Shown here in pieces: positions 1 through 43,569 of a stretch of DNA of 64,000 nucleotides. The stretch is from Alviniconcha marisindica. Its lineage: Eukaryota > Mollusca > Gastropoda > Provannidae. The notes beneath the pieces were generated by a model. That model was not told the DNA's origin. It made no database searches and saw only the letters and a program-made list of their open reading frames with translations. The position numbers and the translations under genes are program-made. Position 1 is the stretch's first letter. Each line of letters opens with the position of its first letter. The stretch is taken from the NCBI GenBank assembly GCA_018857735.1, contig JABMCL010000767.1:56001-120000 (forward strand), read 5' to 3'.

Positions 1-1395
1 ACCAGCCACAATTCCACCCAACACCCAGCCACCAGCCACAATTCCACCCAACACCCAGCCACCAGCCACAATTCCACCCAACACCCAGCCACCAGCCACA
101 ATTCCACCCAACACCCAGCCACCAACCACAATTCCAACAGCAGGTTAACCACCTAACACCCAGCCACCAACCACAATTCCAACAGAAGGTTAACTACCCA
201 ACACCCAGCCACCAACCACAATTCCAACAGAAGGTTAACCACCCAAAACCCAGCCACCAGCCACAATTCCAACAGAAGGTTAACCACCCAACACCCAGCC
301 ATACCTCCCGGAGAAGGTTAACCACCCAACACCCAGCCAAACCTCCTGGAGAAAGTTAACCACCCAACACACAGCCACACCTCCCGGAGAAAGTTAACCA
401 CCCAACACACAGCCACACCTCCAGGAGACAGTTAACCACCCAACACACAGCCACACCTCCAGGAGACAGTTAACCAGCCAACACCCAGCCACACCTCCAG
501 GAGACAGTTAACCACCCAACACCCAGCCAAACCTCCTGGAGAAAGTTAACCACCCAACACCCAGCCAAACCTCCTGGAGAAAGTTAACCACCTAACACAC
601 AGCCACACCTCCTGGAGAAAGTTAACCACCCAACACCCAGGAAACAGTTAACCACCCAACACCCAGCCATTCCTCCAGGAAACAGTTAACCACCCGACAC
701 CCAGCCACACCTCCCAGAGAAAGTTAACCACCCAACACACAGCCACACCTCCGGGAGAAAGTTAACCACCCAACACCCAGCCAATCCTCCAGGAAAAAGT
801 TAACCACCCAACACCCATCCACACCTCCAGGAGAAAGTTAACCGCCTAACACACAGCCACACCTCCTGGAGAAAGTTAACCACCCAACACCCAGGAAACA
901 GTTAACCACCCAACACCCAGCCACTCCTCCAGGAAACAGTTAACCACCCGACACCCAGCCACACCTCCCAGAGAAAGTTAACCACCCAACACACAGCCAC
1001 ACCTCCGGGAGAAAGTTAACCACCCAACACCCAGCCACTCCTCCAGGAAAAAGTTAACCACCCAACACCCATCCACACCTCCAGGAGAAAGTTAACCACC
1101 CAACACCCAGCCACTCCTCCAGGAAAAAGTTAACCACCCAACACCCAGCCACACCTCCAGGAGACAACCACACCAACACCCAGCCACTCCTCCAGGAGAA
1201 AGTTAACCACCCAACACCCAGCCACTCCTCCAGAGTGTGAAAGTTAACCATGCACCCAACACCCAGCCACTCCTCCAGGAGACAGTTAACCACCCAACAC
1301 CCAGCCACACCTCCAGAGAGTGAAAGTTAACCGCTCAACACCCAGCCACACCTCCAGGAGACAGTTAACTCCCAACCACCAACAACATCTCCAAC
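1..1395. repeat. Minisatellite, units 30 then about 38-46 bp
   Basis: Three related families run on from one another: a 30-bp unit at 1-130 ('agccaccagccacaattcca'), a longer mixed unit at 130-300, and a 38-bp unit to about 1395 around 'gttaaccacccaacaccc'. Variants alternate 'ccaggagacag' and 'cctggagaaag'. No exon is seen. Confidence 0.9.
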
Positions 1396-1399
1396 TGAA

Positions 1400-2515
1400 A
1401 TTTACCCCCCAGCACCCGAACCACACCCCAACAGAAATGTAACCCCCCAGCACCCAGCCACACCCCAACAGAAATGTAACCCCCAGCACCCAGCCACACC
1501 CCAACAGAAATGTAACCCCCCAGCACCCAGCCACACCCCAACAGAAATGTAACCCCCCAGCACCCAGCCACACCCCAACAGAAATGTAACCCCCCAGCAC
1601 CCGGCCACACCCCAACAGAAGTGTAACCCCCCAGCACCCAGCCACACCCCACAGAAATGTAACCCCCCAGCACCCAGCCACACCCCAACAGAAATGTAAC
1701 CCCCCAGCACCCAGCCACACCCCAACAGAAATGTAACCCCCCAGCACCCAGCCACACCCCACAGAAATGTAACCCCCCAGCACCCGGCCACACCCCAACA
1801 GAATGTAACCCCCCAGCACCCAGCCACACCCCATACAGAAATGTAACCCCCCAGCCCCAGCCACACCCCAACAGAATGTAACCCCCAGCACCCAGCCACA
1901 CCCCAACAGAATGTAACCCCCCAGCACCCAGTCCCCCACACCCCACAGAAATGTAACCCCCCAGCACCCAGCCACACCCCAACAGAAATGTAACCCCCCA
2001 GCACCCGCCACACCCCAACAGAAATGTAACCCCCCAGCACCCAGCCACACCCCAACAGAAATGTAACCCCCCAGCACCCAGCCACACCCCAACAGAAATG
2101 TAACCCCCCAGCACCCGCCACACCCCAACAGAAATGTAACCCCCCAGCACCCAGCCACACCCCAACAGAAATGTAACCCCCCAGCACCCGCCACACCCCA
2201 ACAGAAATGTAACCCCCCAGCACCCAGCCACACCCCAACAGAAATGTAACCCCCCAGCACCCAGCCACACCCCAACAGAAATGTAACCCCCCAGCACCCA
2301 GCCACACCCCAACAGAAATGTAACCCCCCAGCACCCAGCCACACCCCAACAGAAATGTAACCCCCCAGCACCCAGCCACACCCCAACAGAAATGTAACCC
2401 CAGCACCCGCCAACCCCAACAGAAATGAAGACCCCCAACCAACAGAAATGACCCCCCAGCACCCGCACACACCCCAACAGAAATGTAACCCCCTCACCCC
2501 AACACACACCCCAAC
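1400..2515. repeat. Minisatellite, 36-37 bp, about 30 copies
   Basis: Unit around 'ccacaccccaacagaaatgt' followed by 'aaccccccagcacccag'. It is C-rich on the + strand, and small C-run length differences break the period. Long minus-strand open frames rich in Gly, Val, Trp and Cys here are a by-product of the repeat. Confidence 0.92.
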
Positions 2516-2519
2516 ATTG

Positions 2520-2975
2520 AACAGTCCCGTATTAACCCCCACCCCAAGCACACCCAACATCTGAAATGTAACCCCCCAACCCCCAGCATTAACCATCCTC
2601 ACCCCAAGACACCACCTCAACATCTGAACCAGTCCACCAGTCAATTAACCATCCTCACCCCAAGACACCACCCCAACATCTGAACCAGTCCACCAGTCAA
2701 TTAACCATCCTCACCCCAACGACACCACCCCAACATCTTGAACCAGTCCACCAGTCAATTAACCATCCTCACCCCAACGACACCACCCCAACATCTTGAA
2801 CCAGTCCACCAGTCAATTAACCATCCTCACCCCAAGACACCACTCCCAACATCTTGAAACAGTCCACCAGTCAATTAACCATCCTCACCCCAACGACACC
2901 ACCCCAACATCTTGAACCAGTCCACCAGTCAATTAACCATCCTCACCCCAACCACACCACCCCAACATCCGGCAT
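2520..2975. repeat. Minisatellite, 56-58 bp, about 7 copies
   Basis: Unit contains 'gaaccagtccaccagtcaat' and 'taaccatcctcacccca'. It differs by one or two bases between copies and grades into the previous array at its left edge. Confidence 0.9.
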
Positions 2976-3039
2976 CAGACAGGTGAGATCCACCATGCCT
3001 GTGATCAGTAACAGCCATCTGTCATTGTATCTGACAGGT

Positions 3040-4043
3040 GAGATCTGCCATCCTGTGACAGTTAGTACAGCCAGTTGTCAGTGCTTGTGACAGGTGAGAT
3101 TGCCCGTTGACAGTTTGTGACAGGTAATCGCCTCTGTTACAGTTCTGACAGGTGAGATCTGCCCTGTTGACAGTTTGTGACAGGTCATTATGTCTGTCTT
3201 TGTGACAGGTGAGATCTGCCCTGTTGACAGTTTGTGACAGGTGAGATCTGCCCTGTTGACAGTTTGTGACAGGTCATTATGTCTGTCTTTGTGACAGGTG
3301 AGATCTGCCCTGTTGACAGTTTGTGACAGGTGAGATCTGCCCTGTTGACAGTTTGTGACAGGTGAGATCTGCCCTGTTGACAGTTTGTGACAGGTGAGAT
3401 CTGTTCCCTGTCAGTTTGTGACAGGTGTCTGCTTTGACAGGTGAGATCTGCCCTGTTGACAGTTTGTGACAGGTGAGATCTGCCCTGTTGACAGTTTGTG
3501 ACAGGTGAGATCTGCCCTGTTGACAGTTTGTGACAGGTGAGATCTGCCCTGTTGACAGTTTGTCATAGATGAGATCTGCTCTGTTGACAGTTTGTGACAG
3601 GTAATTGTTACTGTCTTTGTGACAGGTGAGATCTGCACTGTTGACAGTTTGTGACAGGTGAGATCTGCCCTGTTGACAGTTTGTGACAGGTGAGATCTGC
3701 CCTGTTGACAGTTTGTCATAGGTGAGATCTGCTCTGTTGACAGTTTGTGACAGGTAATTGTTACTGTCTTTGTGACAGGTGAGATCTGCCCTGTTGACAG
3801 TTTGTGACAGATACTGATTGTTCATGACAGGTAAGATCTGCCCTGTTGACAGTTTGTGACAGATACTGATTGTTTGTGACAGGTGAGATCTGCCCTGTTG
3901 ACAGTTTGTGACAGATACTGATTGTTTGTGACAGGTGAGATCTGCCCTGATGACAGTTTGTGACAGGTACTGATTGCTTTGTTTGTGACAGGTGAGATCT
4001 GCCCTGTTGACAGTTTGTGACAGATACTGATTGTTTGTGACAG
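3040..4043. repeat. Minisatellite, 32 bp, carrying copies of the exon 1 acceptor
   Basis: Unit 'gtgacaggtgagatctgccc' + 'tgttgacagttt', interspersed with a shorter 'gatactgattgttt' variant towards 4043. The unit includes the acceptor and first 18 bases of the exon that follows at 4044. Confidence 0.92.
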
Positions 4044-35109
<31,066 letters not shown>

Positions 35110-35814
35110 TGGCCCCTCGGCTGGGGGGCCCCCCAACCCTGACCACCCAACCACAAACTGCCTCAACAACACACACACGTTTAAAAGCGACAACAACAGT
35201 AAAGTGACAGCGGTGATAAAGTTGACATCTGAATGCAGCGCTGGCTGAAAGAAGCTGGCTGAGGACGAAGTGAGGGCCGGTGGGGATGGTCCGAGGAGTG
35301 GTTTTGATTTTCACACCTGATGAAGTCAGTCATTCTTTGGTCCACATCTCCTACAAGTTTGTCAAAATGGTTAGTTTCTGGCATGCTGTAATCAGGCAAT
35401 ATTGAATCTACCAAGACAGCTAAATTTAAAAAAATGGCCTATACTTTTCTTCAATTTCCAACTGCTGAGGGTTATTTCACCTGCACAGCCAGAAGCACAC
35501 AGGGGACGAGGATAGACTTTCCATCAGCCTCCCAGGAACCAGACTTTGAGTTCCCGTATTTGTGAGACTGGAAAGCATAGCACAGCACTGAAAAAAGTCT
35601 TCATGCAAACATTTTGAATTACCAGTTGAAGTACTTATTATACTAAGCATTTTAAGTAGCTATTAAAATGTTTATATTGCTTACCAGCTGTTGATGTTTT
35701 GTTTGATATGCTTTCTAATTCCAAACATTTCCCTTCTAGTTTCATGGGGTTGTTTGTTTGTTTGTTTGTTTGTTTGAACGAGTTGTAGCTGTCATTATTT
35801 TATGAATTCACAAC

Positions 35815-36000
35815 TTTGTTTGTCCACATTCCTTTCCTATCTTTGTTCCACATTCCTTTCCTATCTTTGTTTGTCCACATTCCTTTCCCATCTTTGTTTG
35901 TCCACATTCCTTTCCCATCTTTGTTTGTCAACATTCCTTTCCTATCTTTGTCATCATTCCTATCTTTGTCAACATTCCTTTCCTATCTTTGTCAACATAC
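35815..36000. repeat. Short minisatellite in the 3' UTR
   Basis: Unit 'cacattcctttcctatcttt' + 'gtttgtc', 7 imperfect copies, within the CFAP74-like 3' UTR. Confidence 0.85.
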
Positions 36001-36232
36001 CTTTCCTCTTATCATTCCTCTTTGTATTTACATATTATTTTTTGTTCCTTCTTTACTGAGCTTCAAGTTTTTTGTTTGTTTCTCTGGGCTTATTCTGTAA
36101 ATGATGGCGGTATAACAGGAACGCTGCACAGAAAGTCTGTGAGAGGGTGCATCGTATGCTTTTGTAGAACATAAATTACATATTTTATATGAGTCTGTGG
36201 TAAGAGTTCATTCCGTCCAGCGTGTTTTCATG

Positions 36233-36238
36233 AATAAA
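36233..36238 (+). promoter_or_regulatory. Polyadenylation signal AATAAA, CFAP74-like gene
   Basis: Canonical hexamer 1.1 kb after the stop, followed within 40 bases by a GT-rich tract that could act as downstream element. It is the clearest + strand AATAAA I found after the stop codon. Confidence 0.5.
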
Positions 36239-36275
36239 TGAATGTTTTGGAGTCACTGAACCATGTTGCATAAAT

Positions 36276-36278
36276 CAG

Positions 36279-36330
<52 letters not shown>

Positions 36331-36561
36331 GGGAGACATCATGGGGCTAAATGTATGTTAAATGTCCCAGTGCTCACAAGTTCAAGGGCATTTTGTTTTT
36401 GTTTTACACATGTGTACTGATTTTATTCACTATGTGCAAGCACATAATCTGTTGTTTTGGCTGCATGTAAATTGGAAACACACACACACCTATAACAGCA
36501 GACTGTTGGTCTGTTTGACTGCATGGACCTGTAGACAGTAGGAGCACTGATACTGTGATTC

Positions 36562-36628
<67 letters not shown>

Positions 36629-36680
36629 GTCTTCTCTCTCTCTCTCTCTCTCTCCTCCTCCTCCCTCTCTCTTTTCTCTT

Positions 36681-36746
<66 letters not shown>

Positions 36747-36760
36747 CCTCCCAGCACAAC
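36276..36760. repeat. TG run and (GTCT)/(CT) microsatellites
   Basis: (TG)n at 36278-36326 just past the CFAP74 polyadenylation signal; (GTCT)n then (CT)n at 36560-36750. The unique 150 bases between them hold a minus-strand TTTATT. Confidence 0.93.
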
Positions 36761-36810
36761 TTTCATCCCATTTCCAATGTCCTGCTGACAACAGAGATGC
36801 ATAATCGACT

Positions 36811-36816
36811 TTTATT
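36811..36816 (-). promoter_or_regulatory. Possible minus-strand polyadenylation signal (TTTATT on +)
   Basis: AATAAA on the minus strand, about 13.3 kb downstream of the espin-like stop and about 0.6 kb from the convergent CFAP74 AATAAA. A second TTTATT lies at 36422-36427. If used, the espin 3' UTR would be exceptionally long. Variant hexamers closer to the stop cannot be excluded. Confidence 0.25.
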
Positions 36817-36829
36817 GATTTGAAAAATA

Positions 36830-38990
36830 CTCCATGAATATATGGATGATTCTTGCCATGATTCACATCTGTGAACACTGACACACAAGAGAAAACCGCA
36901 GACCTTATTTAATCTTATTATCACAATTATTTACAATCGCACTTTTGTGTATGTGAAAATTGTAACTGCTAGAGACAGCAACGTAGAGCAATGGCAAGTT
37001 AACCACTAGAGACGGCAACGTAGAGCAATGTCAAGTTAACCGTTAGAGAGGGCAACATGTAGCAATGTCAAGTTAACTGCTAGAGACAGCAACGTAGAGC
37101 AATGGCAAGTTAACCACTGGAGATGGCAACATACAGCAATGGCAAGTTATGAACAGCCTTCTGAGTCCATGGTGTTGGTCTTCACCTTCTTTCCCCAACA
37201 GGCACAATGCAGTGTGTCTATAGACAGCTCTGGCCTCCATTTTCTATAATCCATCCAGTTTGGGTTTCTCCATCTTAAACATCTTTCCTCTTTAGTTTTG
37301 ATTTTGGGGTGTTCAATTTCTAATCCTGCTGCACAGTAAAAAAAAGGCCACTCTGAACCACAGCTGTGGTCCATGTTGGCCACCATGCTCCTCGCAGCCT
37401 GGCTACCTTCAGTAAAAAATGTATAAAAACCCAACCAGACCCCATTACTTTCAGGCTCCATCCTGATATTGTACCCCCCCCCCCCAACCCCCCACCCCCC
37501 ATCTTCATAAGCAATCTGGCCATCCTGTGAACAAGGGTAACGTGAGGTATTCATTCCCTTGTGTGTTTACTGCAGGCAGAGTGCTGTACATATTGCATGG
37601 ACATGGACGTCTTCACAAATTGCATGCTGCCAAATGTGACCCCAAGTTTTAAAGAGTATACAAAACAAGAATGTAAATATGCAAAAGCAAGAAACGTTCA
37701 CAATGATTAAAACCTCCAGTTGTATGTAGACTCTCATGACCTAAGAAATAAGCAGCTATAAAAACCAAAACTGGTACAAACGGACACAGACCAACTGTGG
37801 CCCACTATTATCCAACAAAGTTTGGACAATTCAACTCACCCCCCCCCCCCCCCCAACCCAGCCCACCAAGCAAAATCAACAACAAACTATGTCCAACTTT
37901 TGACGACTCCAGAAATGCATAATATTCTCTCTTGAATATTTGCACAGTAAGTAAAACTTTGATTGTGTGATCTTGGCTACAACATGCATGCAAGGCCTGT
38001 AAAACAATTTGAAGACTGTCAAAGAGACCACACTGAAAATAAACATTCAGTGTCACGTGCACTGACACTTGCATGACCATGAAACCAATTTGAAGACTGT
38101 CAAAGAGACCACACCGAAAATACAACTTTCAGTGTAACGTGCACTGACATGACACTGTGTGACTGAAATCAGGCGAAGGCTCAACAACTGAAAAAAGAAG
38201 AAAAGAGCTGAGTTTCATATGTGGCTATCGTCATGCAATGTTTGGCAGATTTCACTGAAACAGCATCCAAGAAACCCCTGTGTTAGGGTTTTCACTGCGC
38301 CCAGTTCACATCCATTACTTAACCCTTGAATTAACAAGCCATGATTAGCAAGTGCGTGGTGGATGTCACCACAGTTTGAACTCCATCAGACAGAGAAAAA
38401 GATGCCGTATGTGTATGCTTTCAACACTGCCATAACCTTGAGAAGCAGTCGAGTTCATTTAAACCGGAATGTACAGGTTAGTAACTGGATTTTAACGTCC
38501 TATCAGAATGTACAGGTAATTACACAGATCAGCCTGCATGATCTAAAAGACCTCACCTTGATGAAGGCCCCAAAACTCCAGTGTTAAGTTTTTGACACAG
38601 GGAGCACCAGTAGGTGAACACTGATCACTGTTGCTGATTTTTCACACCAGCCAAAGACCCAAAACTCCCACTGACTTTCAAAATGAAACTCCGCTAAAAC
38701 ATCTTTCTATTATTTCAATGGGGCTGGTCTATGTGTGTAGGCACAAGTACATTTTACATAGCAGCAAATCAACATAAACAGAGGCAAAACGGGATTGTAT
38801 CAGTGACTTCCGGAAGCAAAGGGTTAATGATGTTCCGACTTGCTGACTTGCACTCACAAAGACTGCTATGAAGAACAGAACCCAGAGAGAGCTAGAACAC
38901 GGCCACATTAATTTAGTGAATCAGCGAGCGATCAGTCGCCATATTTTAATTTACAATGATCACACTAAGGAACAGTTCTAACGGGTTTTG
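36830..38990. other. Inter-stop interval, mostly unique, no gene recognised
   Basis: AT-rich sequence between the two convergent genes with short duplications: 'agcaatggcaagttaac' units at 36960-37150, and a 77-bp duplication at 38005/38082 around 'aatttgaagactgtcaaaga'. Open frames up to 135 codons on the minus strand (37147-37554) have no family features. It could be distal espin 3' UTR. Confidence 0.45.
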
Positions 38991-38994
38991 CGTC

Positions 38995-39560
38995 CACAAT
39001 ACACTGGCCTTTTACTGACAGTCGCCAATCACAATACATAGGCCTTTCTCTGACAGTCGCCATCTGCCCTTTTTCTGACAGTCGCCAATCACAACACATA
39101 GGCCTTTCTCTGACAGTCACCATCTGGCCTTTTACTGACAGTCACCAATCACAATACATTGGCCTCTACTGACAGTCACCAATTCCAATACATTGGCCTT
39201 TTACTGACAGTCACCAATTCCAATACATTGACCTTTTACTGACAGTCACCAAACATGACACAGTGGCCTTTTACTGACAGTCACCAATTCCAATATATTG
39301 ACCTTTTACTGACAGTCACCAAACATGTCACAGTGGCCTTTTACTGACAGTCACCAGTTCCAATACACTGGCCTTTTACTGACAGTCACCAAACATGACA
39401 TAGTGGCCTTTTACCAAATATGACACAGTGGCCTTTTACTGACAGTCACCAATCCCAAATCACTGATCCCAGTACACCGATCATCTACTGATGGTCACCA
39501 ATCCCAATACATTGATCTTTTACTGATGGTCACCAATCCCAATACTTTGATCTTTTACTG
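38995..39560. repeat. Minisatellite, about 35-40 bp
   Basis: Unit 'ggccttttactgacagtcac' + 'caattccaatacatt' in about 15 variable copies. Confidence 0.88.
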
Positions 39561-39984
39561 ATGGTCACCGATTCCAGTGGAAAGTATTTCTGTCAGTCCA
39601 GCTTTGGCAATACTGCCTCTACTGATATGTCAGCAATTACAACAGAGTATACCAGATTTACGTGTGCCACAGACCGTATCATACACCAGATTTACATATG
39701 CCACAGTATCACCAACAAAAATATCACTGTCAGTCTTTAATTTAGTGACAAGCCAACAATTGCAATGGAATGCCAAATGCCACTGTGCAATGTTTAGTAG
39801 TGTCCTATGGCAGGAGTGGCCAAAGAATTTTCTTCTCTAGGGTTAACTTTCTGCTGACTCATTTCAATATCCGTTCCACCCCCGTGTTGCTGCAGTAGCA
39901 TGTAAAAGATCCTGCTCATTCTGCAAAAAGTGCAGGTGGCAGGTTACAGCTAAATACACATGCACAAATATGTGCCCTCGTCTG

Positions 39985-40137
39985 TCGCTTGAAATGAAGT
40001 GACACAATAAACTAGTGCATGGTTGTATGGTGTACACATAATGTGCGTTGAGATGGCAGCAGTTCTACATGGCACCAGCCATGTAACAACTAAACAGCAC
40101 TTCAACCACTTCAGTGGACATTCAAAATGCGCTGTGT
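39985..40137 (-). repeat. Dispersed repeat, copy 2 (inverted)
   Basis: Inverted relative of 19682-19830, sharing 'acaaccatgcac', 'ctgctgcc' and the 'tggctggtgcca' block. Its presence at two sites, one in each gene neighbourhood, marks it as interspersed rather than local. Confidence 0.6.
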
Positions 40138-40139
40138 AA

Positions 40140-41105
40140 AACTCACTCACTCATCAGAGTCACATACAACTAGAGGGCAGTGGGTCTTCTCGCAAGCAGA
40201 GAACAGCGCTGTAGTAGCCATTGGGAAGCACTTACGGCTCGTCTCAAAATGAGGTGCTTGACAAGTGTTATACAAAAATTAAAAAAATGTCAGCAATGGA
40301 ATATCCTAGAAGCCAGGCCATAAACTTGTGTATGGCTGGTAATGTCAGAATTGCTTTATACAATCATTACGGCGGAGTGCCACACACTATTGCAAACAAA
40401 CTAATCACTGTTACAGTTATAAGCTACACATAAGGCATGGCATCATGTCATCTGGAATGTCTGAAAGTGTTGGCAGGACATGCCAAAACCTCTGGTTTAG
40501 AAATGAGCACACATTGGCATAGCTTATGACTCATTTACATGCTGCAAACACATAAACCACCTTTGATATGTGTAAATATGCAACCCTCTGCATGTAAACA
40601 CATGACACTGATAGTGTACAAATATGTATACTGGCTTTAATAGATATGTAAACAGGTAAACACTCTCATAGTGTTGAAATATGCATAATGGCTTTAATAT
40701 ATATTAATACGTAAACATGCGACATTCTGATAGCATAGAAATATGCATATCGATCGGCTTTTACGTAAACATGTAAGACTCAGTGTAGCACTATATGTAC
40801 TGTGTAGGTTTGATATGTGTAAACATGAAACAGTAAGGTGGTTCAGCCATAGATGTAACAGCTTTGATGTGTGTAAGCATGTAACACACAGTGTAGCACT
40901 ATCAATACTGGGTTTGATATGTATAAACATGTAACAGTCAGGTGGTGTAGCCATAGACTTATTGGCTCTGATATCACTGCAAACATGTAACATGAGCAGG
41001 TGTCAGAAATCTGAAACAAAGTGGAACGGTATTCACAGAACACATAATAATACATAGTCTGATCACAACTAGTCAAATACAAACAATAAACCAAAGTCAC
41101 CATAA
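40140..41105. other. Mostly unique, with loose 'gatatgtgtaaacatg' repeats
   Basis: No coding region supported. At 40560-40990 loosely repeated 'gtaaacatgtaacactcagt' and 'tttgatatgtgtaaacatg' segments suggest an old, decayed tandem array. Confidence 0.45.
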
Positions 41106-41109
41106 AATA

Positions 41110-41720
41110 GTATTTTCACACCAGGAAATCACCAGGAAATAAAACTTTCACACCAGAAAATAACACCTTCACACCAAGAAATTGCCAGAAGATACCACTT
41201 TCACATCAGAAAATCACCAGAAAATAACACGGTCATGACAATAAATCGCCCAAAAGTTACGCTCACACCATGAAGAAGAAATCACCATAAAACTAACACT
41301 TTCTCACCAGTAAGTCACCATAAAACTAACACTTTCACACCAGTAAGTCACCATAAAACTAACACTTTCACACCGGTAAGTCACCATAAAACACTTTCAC
41401 ACCAGTAAGTCACCATAAAACTAACACTTTCACACCAGTAAGTCACCATAAAACTAACACTTTCACACCAGTAAGTCACCATAAAACTAACACTTTCTCA
41501 CCAGTAAGTCACCATAAAACTAACACTTTCTCACCAGTAAGTCACCATAAAACTAACACTTTCACACCAGTAAGTCACCATAAAACTAACACTTTCACAC
41601 CAGTAAATCACCATAAAACTAACACTTCCACACCAGAAAATCACCAGAAAAGTTATAACACTGACACATCAGGAAATCACCATAAAACTAACACTTTCAC
41701 ACCAGTTTCACACCAGGAAA
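41110..41720. repeat. Minisatellite, 33 bp, about 17 copies
   Basis: Unit 'taagtcaccataaaactaac' + 'actttcacaccag'. Edges are diverged. Confidence 0.92.
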
Positions 41721-42099
41721 TCACAGTGACCAATGTCAACTTTCACAACAGCCACAGGTAAATGTTGCCGGCATCTGATACAAGCTTACAACTATGATTT
41801 CAGTCCAAGGAGACCACAGGTCAGGAGAATGCTGTCCCTCCCCAGCAGCCTGTTCGGGGAGCGTGAGACAGCAGACAGACAGACACTGAAGCTGCAAATC
41901 TCATCTGTTGTGTATCTTCATATCACGCTGTACATCTTCTTCCGTCTTACAGTGTCTAACTCGACAGATTGAAGACTTTGACACTTTCAGTGCACGCTGG
42001 CTTACTTCGCATTTCCACGATTCACCCAAACACTGACATGGACTGCAGGATCTCTAACGTGTGTACCTGATCTTTTCGCATGTGGATACACATGGGGGA

Positions 42100-42655
42100 C
42101 CTTGGTTCATCGACTCACCTGAAGGACTTATCTGTTGTAAGACTTCCTGTGGCTGGTTTATAGACTCACCTGAAGGACTTATCTGTTGTAAGACTTCCTG
42201 TGGATGGTTTATAGACTCACCTGAAGGACTTATCTGTTGTAAGACTTCCTGTGGCTGGTTTATAGACTCACCTGAAGGACTTATTTGTTGTTCACAACTT
42301 CCTGTGGCTGCTTTATAGACTCACCTGAAGGACTTATGTGTTGTTCACAACTTCCCATGGCTGGTTTATAGACTCACCTGAAGGACTTATCTGTTGTAAG
42401 ACTTCCTGTGGCTGGTTTATAGACTCACCTGAAGGACTTATCTGTTGTAAGACTTCCTGTGGCTGGTTTATAGACTCACCTGAAGGGTCTATCTGTTGTA
42501 AGACTTCCTGTGGCTGGTTTATAGACTCACCTGAAGGACTTATCTGTTGTAAGACTTCCTGTGGCTGGTTTATAGACTCACCTGAAGGACTTATCTGTTG
42601 TAAGACTTCCTGTGGCTGGTTTATAGACTCATCTGAAGGGCCTATCTGTTGTGAG
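42100..42655. repeat. Minisatellite, 51 bp, 11 copies
   Basis: Unit 'cctgaaggacttatctgttg' + 'taagacttcctgtggctggt' + 'ttatagactca'. The 17-codon period yields a long open frame on each strand (42061-42832 +, 42334-42690 -). It is treated as repeat, not gene. Confidence 0.94.
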
Positions 42656-42661
42656 GCTTCC

Positions 42662-42940
42662 GGTGGCTCCAATGGTAGTGTTGGATCCAAAAGTGAGGTG
42701 GGATACTGGTGGTGGTTTCATTCCACTGTGTGGCAAAGGATCTTTCTCACAATGTCAACTTTCAGGGTAGACTATTATGGTGTTCGTACAGTCACGTGCA
42801 ACCGTATGCATCGCCACTGGTGCGCACCGTAAAAATCCCAAACACCGGCAACCATACCATTGTTTGGACACAGGAAAATACAACACACACTGATAGGAAT
42901 GGAATGGGTAGCACTGTTCTTGCAGCTGATGCAACTTTAC
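42662..42940 (+). mobile_element. tRNA-derived SINE, degraded copy
   Basis: The body matches the 33770-34063 element in the opposite orientation: 'tgtcaactttcag', 'cgtaaaaatcccaaacac', 'ggcaaccataccattgt', 'ggacacaggaaaata'. The head is strongly diverged and abuts the 51-bp array. Confidence 0.7.
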
Positions 42941-42959
42941 AGACATTCCTTGTGGCCTG

Positions 42960-43560
42960 GAGTTCATCTTACAGTGAGACTATAAACTCCTTCATCTTAC
43001 AGTGAGACTATAAAATCCTTCCTTCATCTTACAGTGAGACTATAAAATCCTTCCTTCATCTTACAGCGAGACTATAAAATCCTTCCTTCATCTTACAGCG
43101 AGACTATAAAATCCTTCCTTCATCTTACAGCGAGACTATAAAATCCTTCCTTCATCTTACAGCAAGACTATAAAATCCTTCCTTCATCTTACAGCGAGAC
43201 TATAAAATCCTTCCTTCATCTTACAGCAAGACTATAAAATCCTTCCTTCATCTTACAATGAGACTATAAAATCCTTCCTCTTACAGCGAGACTATAAAAT
43301 CCTTCCTCTTACAGCGAGACTATAAAATCCTTCATTTGACAGTGAGACTATAAAATCCTTCATTTGACAGTGAGAGTGAGACTATCTTACAGTGAGACTA
43401 TAAAATCCTTCATCTTACTGTGAGACTATAAAATCCTTCATCTTACAGCGAGACTATCAAATCCTTCATCTTACAGCGAGACAATAAAATCCTTCATCTT
43501 ACAGTGGGACTATAAAATCCTTCACCTTACAGTGGGACTATAAAATCCTAAGTGTCTAAA
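42960..43560. repeat. Minisatellite, 32 bp, about 18 copies
   Basis: Unit 'ttacagcgagactataaaat' + 'ccttccttcatc'. It begins at the 3' side of the SINE copy. Confidence 0.93.
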
Positions 43561-43569
43561 ACCCCAGTA

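Larger units (their letters stand above)
35110..36255 (+). other. CFAP74: 3' UTR of the CFAP74-like gene
   Basis: About 1.1 kb between the stop codon and a canonical AATAAA at 36233-36238; cleavage would be expected near 36250. It is AT-richer than the coding exons and largely unique, except for a short 'cattcctttcctatctttgt' array at 35820-36000. A TG microsatellite begins just past the inferred end, at 36278. Confidence 0.55.

Noticed and set aside
1286..2644. Long minus-strand open frames (up to 452 codons, Gly/Val/Trp/Cys-rich)
   Set aside because: Translation of a 36-37 bp minisatellite in several overlapping frames; no start context, domains or splice signals.
37147..37554. 135-codon minus-strand frame as a gene in the inter-stop interval
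   Set aside because: Composition is not protein-like (crosses a poly-C tract), with no conserved features.
42061..42832. Frames with FIDSPEGLICCKTSCGW repeats on + and a matching Gln-rich frame on -
   Set aside because: 51-bp array (17 codons) open on both strands; no splice or start support.
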